A stretch of DNA of 64,000 bases from Hoeflea_A sp965204935 (GTDB lineage: Bacteria > Pseudomonadota > Alphaproteobacteria > Rhizobiales > Rhizobiaceae). The position numbers were made by a program, and so were the translations under genes. Under the pieces are notes generated by a model. It did not search any database, was not told where the DNA came from, and was given only the letters and a program-made list of their open reading frames with translations. Below, one piece after another: positions 25,522-35,323 of this stretch. Within the stretch, counting starts at the first letter, position 1; each line of letters starts with the position of its first letter. The stretch lies in assembly GCF_965204935.1 (NCBI RefSeq), contig NZ_CBDBFO010000002.1, one strand, 5' to 3'.

Positions 25522-26516
25522 GTTTCGTTATCCCGGAATCCTGCCGTTGGCACGGAGCCGGTGCGACGCTGGCTGGGGCCGGCTACCGGCTCACCGCCTT
25601 CGCCGAAGACTTCCTTGGCGATGGCGCCAATACCACCCAGCGATCCGATCAGCGAGGACGCTTCCATCGGCATCAGGACAATCTTCTGGTTTCGTGCCGT
25701 TCCGATCGACTGCAGCGCCTCCGTGTATTTTTGTGCGACAAAATAGTTGATCGCCTGGACATCGCCAGCAGCGATCGCTTCCGAAACGACCTTGGTTGCC
25801 ATTGCCTCGGCCTGGGCCAGTCGCTCGCGGGCCTCGGCTTCCCGGAAGGCAGCTTCGCGGGTGCCCTCGGCTTCCAGGATAGCTGCCTGTTTGGAGCCCT
25901 CAGCGCGCAGGATCTCGGCGTTCCTGGAACCCTCGGCTTCAAGCACCTCGGCGCGCTTGTCACGCTCGGCCTTCATCTGCCGCGCCATGGCCTCAACGAG
26001 GTCGTTCGGCGGGTTGATGTCCTTGATTTCCACGCGGGTGATCTTGATGCCCCATGGGCTCGCCGCCTCGTCAACGACGCGCAGCAGCCGGTCGTTGATG
26101 GCGTCGCGGTTGGACAGAAGCTCATCGAGATCCATGGAGCCCATCACCGAACGGATATTCGTCATTGTCAGATTCAACAGTGCCGTTTCCAGATTGTTGA
26201 CCTGGTAGGCCGCCTGAGGCGCATTCAGGACCTGATAGAATGCGACCGCGTCGGCGGCCACGGACGCGTTGTCCTTGGTGATGACCTCCTGGGTCGGCAC
26301 ATCGAGCACCTGTTCCATCATGTTCATGCGGGCACCGATCCGGTCAACAAACGGAATGATCAGGTTCAGTCCGGGTTCAAGCGTGCGCGTGTAACGGCCG
26401 AACCGTTCGACCGTGTAGTTGAATCCCTGCGGGATCGTCTTGATCCCGGCAAACAGGATCAGAATGACAAGGACTACAAATACGATGACTGCGATGTCGA
26501 AACCGCTGAAAGGCAT
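25518..26516 (-). CDS. qmcA: SPFH/Band 7 (stomatin-like, QmcA-type) protein
   Basis: A 332-residue stomatin-type protein with one N-terminal membrane helix (FDIAVIVFVVLVILILFAGI). The Band 7/PHB domain spans about residues 28-190, followed by a long Ala/Glu/Arg-rich coiled coil (EVLEAEGSRNAEILRAEGSK region) and a C-terminal oligomerisation segment. It probably scaffolds membrane microdomains and modulates membrane proteases such as FtsH, as known for QmcA/HflK relatives. The downstream nfeD gene overlaps by four bases. Confidence 0.93.
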   Translation of the reverse strand: MPFSGFDIAVIVFVVLVILILFAGIKTIPQGFNYTVERFGRYTRTLEPGLNLIIPFVDRIGARMNMMEQVLDVPTQEVITKDNASVAADAVAFYQVLNAPQAAYQVNNLETALLNLTMTNIRSVMGSMDLDELLSNRDAINDRLLRVVDEAASPWGIKITRVEIKDINPPNDLVEAMARQMKAERDKRAEVLEAEGSRNAEILRAEGSKQAAILEAEGTREAAFREAEARERLAQAEAMATKVVSEAIAAGDVQAINYFVAQKYTEALQSIGTARNQKIVLMPMEASSLIGSLGGIGAIAKEVFGEGGEPVAGPSQRRTGSVPTAGFRDNET

Positions 26517-26684
26517 AATCTGTCTCCCGCTGGAATGCGCTCATGCGGGACGCTTGGAGCGCGACCGAATCAGTCGCCGTCCTCCCGGCCCCCCTTTGTA
26601 AGATGGGTGTAAGCCTCAAAAGTTGCAAACATGTCTCGGATTGGCTGTGGATCGCCTATTCGCGTCGAATAGCGTGTTCGCGCC

Positions 26685-27743
26685 CTATATCCAGCCCTGC
26701 AACTCGCGTCGCACGACGGTCTCGATCACCGCCATGCCCGCCGGACTGTCATTGAGGCAGGGAATATGGGTGAAATGCTCGCCGCCGTTCTCGTGGAACA
26801 GCTCGCCGGCCTCGCCGGCAATTTCCTCGAGCGTTTCGAGGCAATCGGAAACGAAGCCCGGATTGATAACCGCGATGCGCTTGACCCCGTCCTTGGCCAG
26901 CTTTTCGACCGTCTCGTCCGTATAGGGCTGCAGCCATTCCTCCGGTCCGAAGCGGGACTGGAAGGTGGTCATCAGCTTTTTGTCGTCCCATCCAAGCCTT
27001 TCGCGCACGAGGCGCGCCGTCTTCATGCAATGACAGTGATAGGGGTCGCCATTCTTGAAATAGGACTGCGGGATCCCGTGAAACGATGCCAGCACGATTT
27101 CCGGCTCCCAGTCGAGCGTCGCAAGGTGGGCGGTGATGGAATCGGCGATCGCCCCGACATAGGCCGGATCGTCATGATAGGGCGGCACCGTGCGCAAAGC
27201 CGGTTGCCAGCGCATCTTCATCAGCGTCTCGAACGCCTTGTCATTGACCGTCGCGGTGGTGCTTGCTGCATATTGCGGATAGAGCGGGAACAACAGGACG
27301 CGCTCGCATCCGGCATCCTTCAGGGCGTTCAACCGGTCCGGAATGGACGGCTGGCCGTAGCGCATAGCCCAGTCAACCATGATATCGGGGTGTGTCTTGA
27401 GCGTCTCGGCCAGCCGGTCGGACTGGTTGCGCGTATAGGTCCTCAGATAGCTTTCGTCGAGATCCTTGTTCCAGATGCTCTCATAGGCCTTGCCCACCTT
27501 GCCCGGCCTTGTGTTGAGCACGATGCCGAAAAGGATCGGATACCACAGGGCGCGCGGCCACTCGATGACCCTCTTGTCGGTCAGAAACTCGCGCAGATAA
27601 CGCCGCATGGATGTGTAATCGGTGCCGTCCGGTGTTCCAAGATTGACAAGAAGCACGCCCACCTTGCCGAAGGCGACTGCAGGATGGCCTGAGGGAAGGG
27701 CGGAGGCCGTTGATTTTAACGCGGTGCTGTCGGCGTGTTTCAT
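26685..27743 (-). CDS. hemH: Ferrochelatase
   Basis: A 352-residue HemH that inserts ferrous iron into protoporphyrin IX, the last step of haem synthesis. Family blocks are VLLVNLGTPDGTDYTSMRRY near residue 31, the catalytic His region ASFHGIPQSY, the KTARLVRERLG segment and FGPEEWLQPYTDETVEKLA. The C-terminal block GFVSDCLETLEEI is also present. Length and order of motifs are normal. It stands alone, in the same direction as its neighbours, with about 170 bp to the upstream nucleotidase gene. Confidence 0.97.
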   Translation of the reverse strand: MKHADSTALKSTASALPSGHPAVAFGKVGVLLVNLGTPDGTDYTSMRRYLREFLTDKRVIEWPRALWYPILFGIVLNTRPGKVGKAYESIWNKDLDESYLRTYTRNQSDRLAETLKTHPDIMVDWAMRYGQPSIPDRLNALKDAGCERVLLFPLYPQYAASTTATVNDKAFETLMKMRWQPALRTVPPYHDDPAYVGAIADSITAHLATLDWEPEIVLASFHGIPQSYFKNGDPYHCHCMKTARLVRERLGWDDKKLMTTFQSRFGPEEWLQPYTDETVEKLAKDGVKRIAVINPGFVSDCLETLEEIAGEAGELFHENGGEHFTHIPCLNDSPAGMAVIETVVRRELQGWI

Positions 27744-27911
27744 ATTTGATCCGTTCCAATGTCTGACGGAACATATGCGGAAGCCGATTTATTTCAAGCG
27801 CGATTGCTGCGCTGCGGTGGAATGCCCTGGTGACCTGCCCAACGCGCCTCTGTCCGGAACGACGGCGCGCCCGTTGAACAGGCGCGCCTGATTGACCAGT
27901 TTTGGAGCCGG

Positions 27912-29771
27912 CTAATTCTGCTTGGCCGGTATGTTGAGCTGCTGGCCGACATCCAGATTGTGTGGATCCTGGTCCGGATTGGCTTTGGCGATGTCGCCCC
28001 ATTTGAACGGATCGCCGAGATATTTCTCGGCCAGTTTCCAAAGATTGTCGCCTTCTTCGACGACATGCTTGCCAGCCTCGCTCGCGGTGGTCTGCATGGC
28101 CTTGACCTCTTCGGTGACCGTTCCGTCGCCGGCGGTTGAGCTGCCGCTCTCCCTGGCCATCTCCTCCTTGGGCGTCACCTCGGTGATGCGGTCGCCGACA
28201 TAGGGCTGATAGGGCGAATTTTGCGTAAGGTACGCCGCGACAACCTCCTCAAGACCGGGGCCGTAGTCATAGGCATCGGTGCCGTTGGTGGCAAAGACCC
28301 TGTAGCCGTCGCCGCCGGCGCGCATGAAATTGTTGGAGACGATGCCGTAGGTGGCGTTGAGATCGATCGGCTTGTACTGGCCGTTATCCTCGACCATCAC
28401 GTTTGATGTCCGGCTGCCCGGCGGCAGCGAGAGATCGAAACTGTATTTCAGGCCGGCGACCTGCGGAAAGCGCCCGGCGCCCTCCTCGATCTGGCTGACA
28501 CCGTTTTCAAGCGCGGCGACGACGTCGGATCCGATCAGCTTGAAGGTCGACAGCGTGTTCTGGAACGGCAGGACCGTCAGCACCTCGCCGGTCGTGATGT
28601 CACCGGCATCGATAGAGGCGCGCAGCCCGCCGCCGTTCTGGATGGCGATCGAGATGCCCTGGCCGGAAACACGATCGAGCATCGCATCCGTCACCAGATT
28701 GCCCATCTCGCATTCGCGGGCGCGGCAGCTCTCGCGGTTGCCGTCAATGGACGCGGCGGCAACGGCGATCACCTGCTTCATCTGTTCCTCGATCGGCTTG
28801 GCGAGCTCGGCGATGCGGGCGACCATCGCCTCGTCCGGCTTGAAGCTTGAATCGAGCAGGATCGGTTCACCCGACGCGCTCTTGATGTTGCCGTCATCGT
28901 CAAAGACGATTTTCACCTCGCCAAGATATTTGGAGTAGGCATAGGCCGAGACCATTGCCACCTGTTTGCCTGACGGTCCGGTCAGCATCAGCGGATAGGG
29001 CCCGTCGGCCTTGTCGCTGGTGTTCGACAGCAGCGTATGTGAATGTCCGCCGACGATAAGGTCGATACCATCGACTTCGGCGGCGATCCGCTTGTCTTCT
29101 TCGATACCCACATGGGTGAGGGCGATGACCTTGTCGGCGCCGGCCGCGCGCACCGCCTTGACCGCGTCATTGAGGTAAAGCACCGGATCCATGAAAAGTA
29201 CGGCCTCGCTCGGCGACGACGTTTCGACCGTGTCGGGGGTGACCGCACCGACGATGCCGATCTTCACATCACCGAACTCCTTGATGACGTGTTCGACCAT
29301 CTTGCCGGCAAGCGGGCTGTTGGCGCCGATCAGCGCATTGCCGTAGATGTTCGGAAAATTTGTATTGTCGACGAACGAAGCGAGCGCTTCATCGCCATCG
29401 TCGAATTCGTGGTTGCCGATCACGTTTGCATCGAGGCCCAGGAGATCGAGGAATTCGGCTTCTGCCTTGCCCTTGTAAACCGTGTAGAACACAGAGCCCT
29501 GGAAATTGTCGCCGGCCGACAGGACCAGCACATTATCAAGCGCGCCGCGGCGCTGGTCGATTGCCGTCTTCAGCCGGGCAATGCCGCCAAAACAGTTGCC
29601 CTCGTCGTCGTCGTCGGAAGAGCAGGTCGAATCATATTTGTTGATCGGCTGGATGCGGCTGTGGAAGTCGTTGAAATGCAAAACGTTCAGCTCGAAATCG
29701 GCGAAGGCAAAAGCCGTCGAGGCGGCCAGAGCCGCGATTGCGACCGTCACTCGTTGCAGGAATCTTTTCAT
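27912..29771 (-). CDS. Periplasmic 5'-nucleotidase/metallophosphatase with C-terminal LysM domain
   Basis: A 619-residue exported enzyme. A signal peptide (VTVAIAALAASTAFAFA) precedes a calcineurin-like metallophosphatase domain with metal motifs LHFNDFHSR, SAGDNFQGS, GNHEFDDGD and VGGHSH. A 5'-nucleotidase C-terminal domain (NGGGLRASIDAGDIT) follows. The last 50 residues form a LysM domain (VEEGDNLWKLAEKYLGDPFK) that should bind peptidoglycan. It likely hydrolyses nucleotides or cyclic nucleotides at the cell wall for phosphate and nucleoside salvage. The ATG at 29771 follows AAGGAGT; an upstream in-frame start lacks one. Confidence 0.9.
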   Translation of the reverse strand: MKRFLQRVTVAIAALAASTAFAFADFELNVLHFNDFHSRIQPINKYDSTCSSDDDDEGNCFGGIARLKTAIDQRRGALDNVLVLSAGDNFQGSVFYTVYKGKAEAEFLDLLGLDANVIGNHEFDDGDEALASFVDNTNFPNIYGNALIGANSPLAGKMVEHVIKEFGDVKIGIVGAVTPDTVETSSPSEAVLFMDPVLYLNDAVKAVRAAGADKVIALTHVGIEEDKRIAAEVDGIDLIVGGHSHTLLSNTSDKADGPYPLMLTGPSGKQVAMVSAYAYSKYLGEVKIVFDDDGNIKSASGEPILLDSSFKPDEAMVARIAELAKPIEEQMKQVIAVAAASIDGNRESCRARECEMGNLVTDAMLDRVSGQGISIAIQNGGGLRASIDAGDITTGEVLTVLPFQNTLSTFKLIGSDVVAALENGVSQIEEGAGRFPQVAGLKYSFDLSLPPGSRTSNVMVEDNGQYKPIDLNATYGIVSNNFMRAGGDGYRVFATNGTDAYDYGPGLEEVVAAYLTQNSPYQPYVGDRITEVTPKEEMARESGSSTAGDGTVTEEVKAMQTTASEAGKHVVEEGDNLWKLAEKYLGDPFKWGDIAKANPDQDPHNLDVGQQLNIPAKQN

Positions 29772-29960
29772 CTTGAACTCCTTCACTGATGCGTCGGGCG
29801 CGCGCCAGGTGCCGGTGGTCCGCCCTTGCATCCATTTGTTTCGTGCAATCAATGGCACGGCGTTCCATATCCGACAAACGCCGGTGCAGATGGCCCATCG
29901 TTCCATCATTGAAGTGGCGCCGCAACCTGCAGCCAACCGGTGCGTTGGCGGCGCTGGAGA

Positions 29961-31241
29961 CTATGCGTCGTAGTTGCGTTCGTCGGCGATGACCTTGCCA
30001 TCATTTGGCAGGCTTCCGGCTTCGGCAATCACCACCGCGCCTTTCAGCTTGGTGATGTCGGACAGGGTGGCCGCTAGCGCCTGTGCATCGGGCACCGCAC
30101 CTGTGGATGGCTCGACATGCAGCGTCATGGCATCCTGGTCGCCGTCGCGTGCGACGACGAGACGTGCCCGGGCAACATCGGCGTGCCGCTGCACCAGCGC
30201 CGCCACCTGTTTCGGATCGACGAACATGCCCTTGACCTTGGTCCGCTGGTCGGCACGGCCCATCCAGCCCTTGATGCGTGTGCCGGTGCGCCCGCAGGGT
30301 GAATGGCCTTCAAGCACTGCGGTCATGTCTCCGGTTCCGAAGCGGATCAGCGGGTAGGCCGGGTTCAGTGACGTGACGACGATCTCGCCCACTTCACCAT
30401 CAGCCACGGGATCGCCGGTTCCGGGGCGGACGATCTCGACAATCATCTTCTCGTTGAGGATCATTCCGGGATGCGGATTGTCATCGTCGTCAGAGCTCTC
30501 ATAGGCGATGATGCCGACATCAGCGGTCGCATAGGACTGCATGACCTTGATGCCGCGCTCGCGATATTCATCGCGCAGGGACGGAAACAGCGCGCCGCCC
30601 GAAACAAAGGCCCGTTTGATCGACGAGATGTCGCAATCGGCCTCTTTTGCCTTGTCGAGCAGAACTTTCAGGTAGTCGGGCGTTCCCGTATAGGCGGTCG
30701 GCCGGAGTGACGAAGCGGCTTCGATCTGCGCTTCGGTATTGCCGACTCCGGCCGGGAAGACGAGGCAGCCCAGTGCCCGCGCGCCTTCGTCAAGAACGAA
30801 CGCGCCGGGTGTCATATGATAGGAGAAGGTGTTGTGGATTATGTCGCCGGAACGGATGCCGGCTGCGAACAGTCCGCGCGCCGACTGCCACGGATCGGCG
30901 CCGAAACCCTGTGGCTCCCAGACGGGGCCGGGTGACATGAAAACATGGTTGCCGACTAGCGCGCCGGGGTCGGCCAGGCCGCCGAAGGGCGGATTGGCCG
31001 CCTGCAGTTCCATCAGTTCCGGCTTGCGCAGGACCGGAAGGGTCGCCAGCGCTTCGCGGCTGTTGATTGTCATCGGATCGATGGAACCAAGCCAGGCGCG
31101 CAGCCCGGCGGCCTTGTTCATCGCTTCCGCGAGAAATTTCGGCAGCGCTGCGAAGAGGTCCTCTTCCCGCTGTTGCGGATCGCGTGTTTCCAGGTCGTCA
31201 AAATAAGCGGTCACAGTGTACTCATCCTTACATTCTGTCAC
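29961..31241 (-). CDS. PaaK-like acyl/aryl-CoA ligase (adenylate-forming)
   Basis: A 426-residue member of the phenylacetate-CoA ligase group. Visible features are the hinge-region motif LIRFGTGDMTAVLEG, the segment YATADVGIIAYES expected at the acyl-binding turn, and the C-terminal AMP-binding domain with GRADQRTKVKGMFVDPKQV. The phosphate-loop motif is poorly conserved, as in other PaaK relatives. Similar genes in alphaproteobacteria are annotated as phenylacetate-CoA ligases without a paa cluster. None of the other paa genes is nearby, so the carboxylate substrate is unknown. Confidence 0.82.
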   Translation of the reverse strand: MTECKDEYTVTAYFDDLETRDPQQREEDLFAALPKFLAEAMNKAAGLRAWLGSIDPMTINSREALATLPVLRKPELMELQAANPPFGGLADPGALVGNHVFMSPGPVWEPQGFGADPWQSARGLFAAGIRSGDIIHNTFSYHMTPGAFVLDEGARALGCLVFPAGVGNTEAQIEAASSLRPTAYTGTPDYLKVLLDKAKEADCDISSIKRAFVSGGALFPSLRDEYRERGIKVMQSYATADVGIIAYESSDDDDNPHPGMILNEKMIVEIVRPGTGDPVADGEVGEIVVTSLNPAYPLIRFGTGDMTAVLEGHSPCGRTGTRIKGWMGRADQRTKVKGMFVDPKQVAALVQRHADVARARLVVARDGDQDAMTLHVEPSTGAVPDAQALAATLSDITKLKGAVVIAEAGSLPNDGKVIADERNYDA

Positions 31242-31309
31242 TCAAAAGACACAAGGCGGCATCCGCCGGGGACCGCCTCAGCGCCGGATATTGTACCGGT
31301 CCTGGACTA

Positions 31310-31672
31310 TTATCCCAACCGGCGCCGCAGCGAGAACTGGCCGCCCTCATTGGATGTGCAGTTCAACCGCGTTGGCGAAACGAGGGAGCAGTTGACCCGC
31401 GCGTTGGTGTTGCGCACCAAAGACCGGATGTCGACCTGCACCAGTCGATCATTGATGTAGGTATATCTCCCGGTGGCCAGCAGTGTGTTGGTATCTGTCG
31501 TCCGGGTTTCGAAGCGTCCGGCTGAAAAACTCGACTGGATGCCGTTCGGATCCAGCCACAGTCCCTCGATCGAATTCGGATCGCCCCCATATCCGGGCCC
31601 GTAACCGGACTGGCAGGCCGCCAATCCCGCCGCCATCGCTGTAAGTGTCGCGAGCCTGATCCATTGCCGCAT
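31310..31672 (-). CDS. omp10: Outer membrane lipoprotein Omp10
   Basis: A 120-residue lipoprotein very similar to the Brucella 10-kDa lipoprotein Omp10. The lipobox is LAAC with Cys20 after a hydrophobic signal. The mature part contains IEGLWLDPNGIQSSFSAG, FETRTTDTNTLLA, the Cys pair in VNCSLVSPTRLNCTS and a terminal FSLRRR. Omp10 is an exposed outer-membrane lipoprotein and antigen in Brucella; its exact function is unclear. The ATG at 31672 follows GGAGGCGAAT. An in-frame start 47 codons upstream would remove the lipoprotein signal from the N-terminus. Confidence 0.92.
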   Translation of the reverse strand: MRQWIRLATLTAMAAGLAACQSGYGPGYGGDPNSIEGLWLDPNGIQSSFSAGRFETRTTDTNTLLATGRYTYINDRLVQVDIRSLVRNTNARVNCSLVSPTRLNCTSNEGGQFSLRRRLG

Positions 31673-31819
31673 ATTCGCCTCCGCGTTGCTGGTTTGGACC
31701 GGTGGCGGGGTCGCCGGTTCGGACATGTCCCCTTGTCCGATCCAAGTCGGTAACACTGATACCATCGGCCAGCCTATTCCTGCAACATGAAGGAAGTAGG
31801 ACGAAAATCTCAACAGAGA

Positions 31820-33265
31820 TTAATGCACCAGCACGTTGCGGAACTGCCACGGGTCGGTTTCGTCGAGATCTTCTGGAAACAGGCCCGGACGGTCGGTGAG
31901 CGGCGTCCAATCGGTATAATGGCCTTCGACAGGACCGAGATAGGGGCCTTGCACTTCAAGGCAGCGGCGGAAGTCCATTTCGTCGGTCTCGACAATTCCC
32001 GCATTCGGGTTTTCCAAGGCCCAGACCATGCCCGCGATAACCGCGGACGTAACCTGCAGGCCGGTGGCGTTCTGATAGGGTGCGATTTCCCGGGTCTCCT
32101 CCACCGACAGGCGCGAACCATACCAATAGGCGTTGCGGTCGTGGCCGTAGAGCAGCACGCCGAGTTCATCAATCCCGTCGACGAGCTCGTGTTCATCGAG
32201 CACATGAAGCTCTGGCTGCTGCTTGCCGCCATTTCCGAACATTTCATGCAGCGAAAGCACCGCATCATTGGCCGGATGGTAGGCGTAGTGGCAGGTCGGC
32301 CGGAAAAGCACGTTGCCGTCAGCATCCTTGAGCGTAAAGAAATCGGCTATGGATATGGATTCATTGTGGGTGACGAGAAAACCGTATTGCGCGCCCGGTG
32401 TCGGGCACCAGGTGCGCACACGCGTATTGGCGCCGGGCTGATCCAGATAAATCGCCGCCTGGCTGCCTTCCGGATGGCTGTGGGCATTGCCGGGCTTCCA
32501 CTTTTCATGGGTTCCCCAGCCAAGTTCCGACGGCTGCAGGCCCTCTGAGATGAAGCCCTCTGCCGACCAGGTGTTCCAGAAGACATCCAGCGGCTTGGGG
32601 TTCCTGGCCCGTTGCGTGTCACGCTCGGCAATGTGGATGCCCTTGACGCCGGCCTGCCGCATGAGCGCCGCCCAACCCGCACGGTCCGCCTGATCGGGCA
32701 CCTGGAATTCCAGTCCCATGTCGTTGGCCAGATTGACCAGCGCCTGCTTCACGAACCAGGACACCATGCCCGGATTGGCGCCGCAGCACGACACCGCCGT
32801 GGTGCCGCCGGGGTTGGACAGTTTTTCGCGTCGCACGGTTTCGCGCAGCGCGTAGTTCGTGCGTGCCGCATTGTCGAGCGTGTCGTCGAAATAGAAGCCA
32901 AGCCAGGGCTCGACCACCGTGTCGATATAGGGAACGCCGATTTCCCGGCTGAATTTCATCAGTTCGAGCGAGGATGTGTCGACGGACAGGTTGACGCAAA
33001 AGCCCTGGCCTTCGCCTTCGGTCAAAAGGCCGCCGAGCAGGTCGCGGTAATTGTCGGGCGTGAGCGCCTCCTGGACAAAGCGGACGCCGTGCTCGCGCAG
33101 TAACGCTGCATCATCGTCGCGCGGATCGATCACCACCATCCGGCTTTTGTCATACTCGAAATGGCGCTCGATCAGCGGCAACGTGCCGCGTCCGATCGAG
33201 CCGAACCCGATCATGACGATCGGGCCGTCAATCTTGCCGTAGACTGGATAATCGGCGTTGGCCAT
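31820..33265 (-). CDS. hss: Homospermidine synthase
   Basis: A 481-residue homospermidine synthase, which makes sym-homospermidine from putrescine (or spermidine plus putrescine) with NAD as cofactor. This polyamine is characteristic of rhizobia. The Rossmann motif GFGSIGRGTLPLI lies near residue 19; VDTVVEPW-type and SCCGANPGMVSWFV blocks follow, and the C-terminus keeps the family's Tyr/Trp-rich segments. I use the ATG at 33265 just after AAAGGAACC; an ATG six codons upstream is less well placed. It is the only polyamine gene in the window. Confidence 0.95.
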   Translation of the reverse strand: MANADYPVYGKIDGPIVMIGFGSIGRGTLPLIERHFEYDKSRMVVIDPRDDDAALLREHGVRFVQEALTPDNYRDLLGGLLTEGEGQGFCVNLSVDTSSLELMKFSREIGVPYIDTVVEPWLGFYFDDTLDNAARTNYALRETVRREKLSNPGGTTAVSCCGANPGMVSWFVKQALVNLANDMGLEFQVPDQADRAGWAALMRQAGVKGIHIAERDTQRARNPKPLDVFWNTWSAEGFISEGLQPSELGWGTHEKWKPGNAHSHPEGSQAAIYLDQPGANTRVRTWCPTPGAQYGFLVTHNESISIADFFTLKDADGNVLFRPTCHYAYHPANDAVLSLHEMFGNGGKQQPELHVLDEHELVDGIDELGVLLYGHDRNAYWYGSRLSVEETREIAPYQNATGLQVTSAVIAGMVWALENPNAGIVETDEMDFRRCLEVQGPYLGPVEGHYTDWTPLTDRPGLFPEDLDETDPWQFRNVLVH

Positions 33266-33367
33266 TTTGGTTCCTTTCAACAATCTTGGCGCCGGGAATT
33301 TGCCGACGCTCTAAGCATAATCCCGCAGCCGATGGAAGCGGCAATTAAGGCCCGTGCGCGGCGGCGG

Positions 33368-34009
33368 TCACTGGACCAGCACCGCGGGGATGAGTCCGCG
33401 CAGCGAATTGCCGACATAGATCCGACTGGCGGCCTGCAGGTCGGAGCGAGTCAGGACCGCTTCGCGCGCTTTGCCGGTATCGAGCAGTTCCTGGCGAAGG
33501 ACACCGCGCAACAGCCCGCTGGACAGGGCCGGCGTCAGCAGCGTCTCACTTTCGCGCACCTGCAGAAACACGCTGGTAATCGTTCCCTCGCACAGCTCGT
33601 CCTTTTCGTTGCACAGCACAACCTCGTCGATCCGATCGGACGGAAACTCATCTCTTGCGCGGGTATATACGTTCCGGAATGTGGTCTTGTGCGGCAGGAG
33701 CGGATCCGTGGACCGCAGATGCGTTGCCGCAAACGCGATCTGCCACGGCCTTCGCATATCCATGGCCGGACAGGGAAAAACCTCCATGCGGATCTCGCCA
33801 TGCGGCGAAAGCTCCAGTCGCAGCCGACGATCTCCTCCGTCAGCCTTCAGGCCCTCAATCGCCGCTGCTGTTTCGACCGGATCATGGGGTATTTTCAGAA
33901 TCTCGGCGGAATGCCGGAGGCGGTTGAGGTGAAGCGGCAGCCGGTCGATCGTGCCATCGGCGCGCTGGCGCATGGTTTCGATCAGCCCCGGCTTGTGAGC
34001 ATCCCTCAT
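33368..34009 (-). CDS. pabC: Class IV aminotransferase, probable 4-amino-4-deoxychorismate lyase
   Basis: A 213-residue PLP-dependent fold-type IV protein, probably releasing pyruvate from aminodeoxychorismate to give p-aminobenzoate for folate. It has LIETMRQRADGTIDRLPLHL at the N-terminus, the PLP-Lys segment HKTTFRNVY and the ELCEGTITSVFL motif. At 213 residues it is shorter than typical PabC but normal for rhizobial homologues. Its ATG overlaps the pabB stop (ATGA), so the pair is translationally coupled and the pathway assignment comes partly from this context. Confidence 0.85.
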   Translation of the reverse strand: MRDAHKPGLIETMRQRADGTIDRLPLHLNRLRHSAEILKIPHDPVETAAAIEGLKADGGDRRLRLELSPHGEIRMEVFPCPAMDMRRPWQIAFAATHLRSTDPLLPHKTTFRNVYTRARDEFPSDRIDEVVLCNEKDELCEGTITSVFLQVRESETLLTPALSSGLLRGVLRQELLDTGKAREAVLTRSDLQAASRIYVGNSLRGLIPAVLVQ

Positions 34010-35178
34010 GCCCGCACCTCGATCAGGAACGCCGCCTCGTCCAGTGCATAGCGCGCCTTGACCAGGCATTCCTCATATTCCGAACGCGGATCGGAATCAA
34101 AGATGATGCCGCCGCCGACGTTGAACACGGCCTGGCCATCCGGGTAGAGGCAGATGGTGCGGATTGCCACGTTGAACTCCATCGGGCCGCCCGGAGCAAT
34201 CCAGCCGATCGATCCGCAATAGGCGTTGCGATTTGTGTCTTCCAGTTGGCGAATAATCTGCATGGCTCGGATTTTCGGCGCGCCGGTGATCGAACCGCAC
34301 GGAAATATGGCGCGGAAGATGTTCGCGACAGAAACGTCCTCCATGAGCCGGCCGCGTACCCGGCTGACCATCTGGTGCAGCGTCGCAAAACTCTCGACAT
34401 CGTAAAGCTGGGGCACGTGCACGCTGCCTGCCGTGCATATCCGTGACAGGTCATTGCGCAGCAGGTCGACGATCATCAGGTTTTCACTCCGGCATTTCGG
34501 ATCGTTTTCGAGCTGTTGCCTGAGGTTTAGGTCGTCGGCGGCCGTTCGCCCGCGCGGCGCGGTGCCCTTCATGGGCTTGCTCTCGATCCAGCCGTCACGA
34601 CCGACGCGGAAGAAGAGCTCGGGTGAGCGCGAAACGATTTCGGGCCCCTCCAGGCGGACCAGGGCTGCGTGCGCGACCGCCTGCCGGCCACGCAGCGCAT
34701 TGAACAAAGGCACCGAGCCGGACTCGTAGTGCGCATTGATTTCAAACGTCAAATTGGCCTGGAAACAGTCACCGGCGTGGAGATGGGACCGGAGCGTCTC
34801 GAACCGCGACCGGTAGCGATCGAAACTCCAGCTTGGCGCGGCACGGGTAAGGACAGCGGCATTGTCACCGCGCTCCAGCAGTTCGCGCGCCTCCCGCGGC
34901 GGACGTGGCGCTTGATAGAGGCCGAAGCAAAGAAGCGGGCAGGAACGCTGACCTGTTCTTGGAGAGAGCCGCTGCCTGAGCGCCGGATCAAGCGCAAAAC
35001 CAGCCTCATAGGCAAGGTAACCGGCCGACCAGAGACCGCCTTGGCGCGCCTTTTGCAACTCCGCGAGCGCCGGCTCCACCTCCTCCATGGACCAGGCGGT
35101 GACGAGCGCCTGTGCATCCGAGAACAAGAGGTTTTCGCCGGAGAAATCGTTGCGGAACAGGATGAATTGGTCGTGCAT
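34006..35178 (-). CDS. pabB: Aminodeoxychorismate synthase component I
   Basis: A 390-residue chorismate-using enzyme that aminates chorismate in p-aminobenzoate/folate synthesis, with ammonia from a glutaminase encoded elsewhere. Conserved blocks are GDCFQANLTFEI, SRSPELFF, KPMKGTAPRG, LIVDLLRNDLSRI-like sequence, HQMVSRVRG, IFPCGSITGAPKIRAM and FNVAIRTI. The ATG at 35178 begins the usual N-terminus; an in-frame TTG at 35220 is possible. It is followed by the coupled aminotransferase gene. TrpE is excluded by the compact N-terminal domain and the aminotransferase partner. Confidence 0.92.
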   Translation of the reverse strand: MHDQFILFRNDFSGENLLFSDAQALVTAWSMEEVEPALAELQKARQGGLWSAGYLAYEAGFALDPALRQRLSPRTGQRSCPLLCFGLYQAPRPPREARELLERGDNAAVLTRAAPSWSFDRYRSRFETLRSHLHAGDCFQANLTFEINAHYESGSVPLFNALRGRQAVAHAALVRLEGPEIVSRSPELFFRVGRDGWIESKPMKGTAPRGRTAADDLNLRQQLENDPKCRSENLMIVDLLRNDLSRICTAGSVHVPQLYDVESFATLHQMVSRVRGRLMEDVSVANIFRAIFPCGSITGAPKIRAMQIIRQLEDTNRNAYCGSIGWIAPGGPMEFNVAIRTICLYPDGQAVFNVGGGIIFDSDPRSEYEECLVKARYALDEAAFLIEVRA

Positions 35179-35323
35179 CTCAAAAGTGAGGATTGTCCGG
35201 GAGGTGCTGCGCGCAGACAAAGGCGCTCAACACTGCCGCCTTGCGGACAAGCATTATAGCGCGGCCGCGCCGGTGGCAATGTCCCGCCTGCCGCGCTTAA
35301 CGCCGCAATCGGATCAGAACGAC

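Noticed and set aside
27840..27905. Paired GGCGCGCC blocks after the 5'-nucleotidase gene as a terminator
   Set aside because: The hairpin is GC-rich, but no T-run follows on the transcribed strand, so rho-independent termination is not supported.
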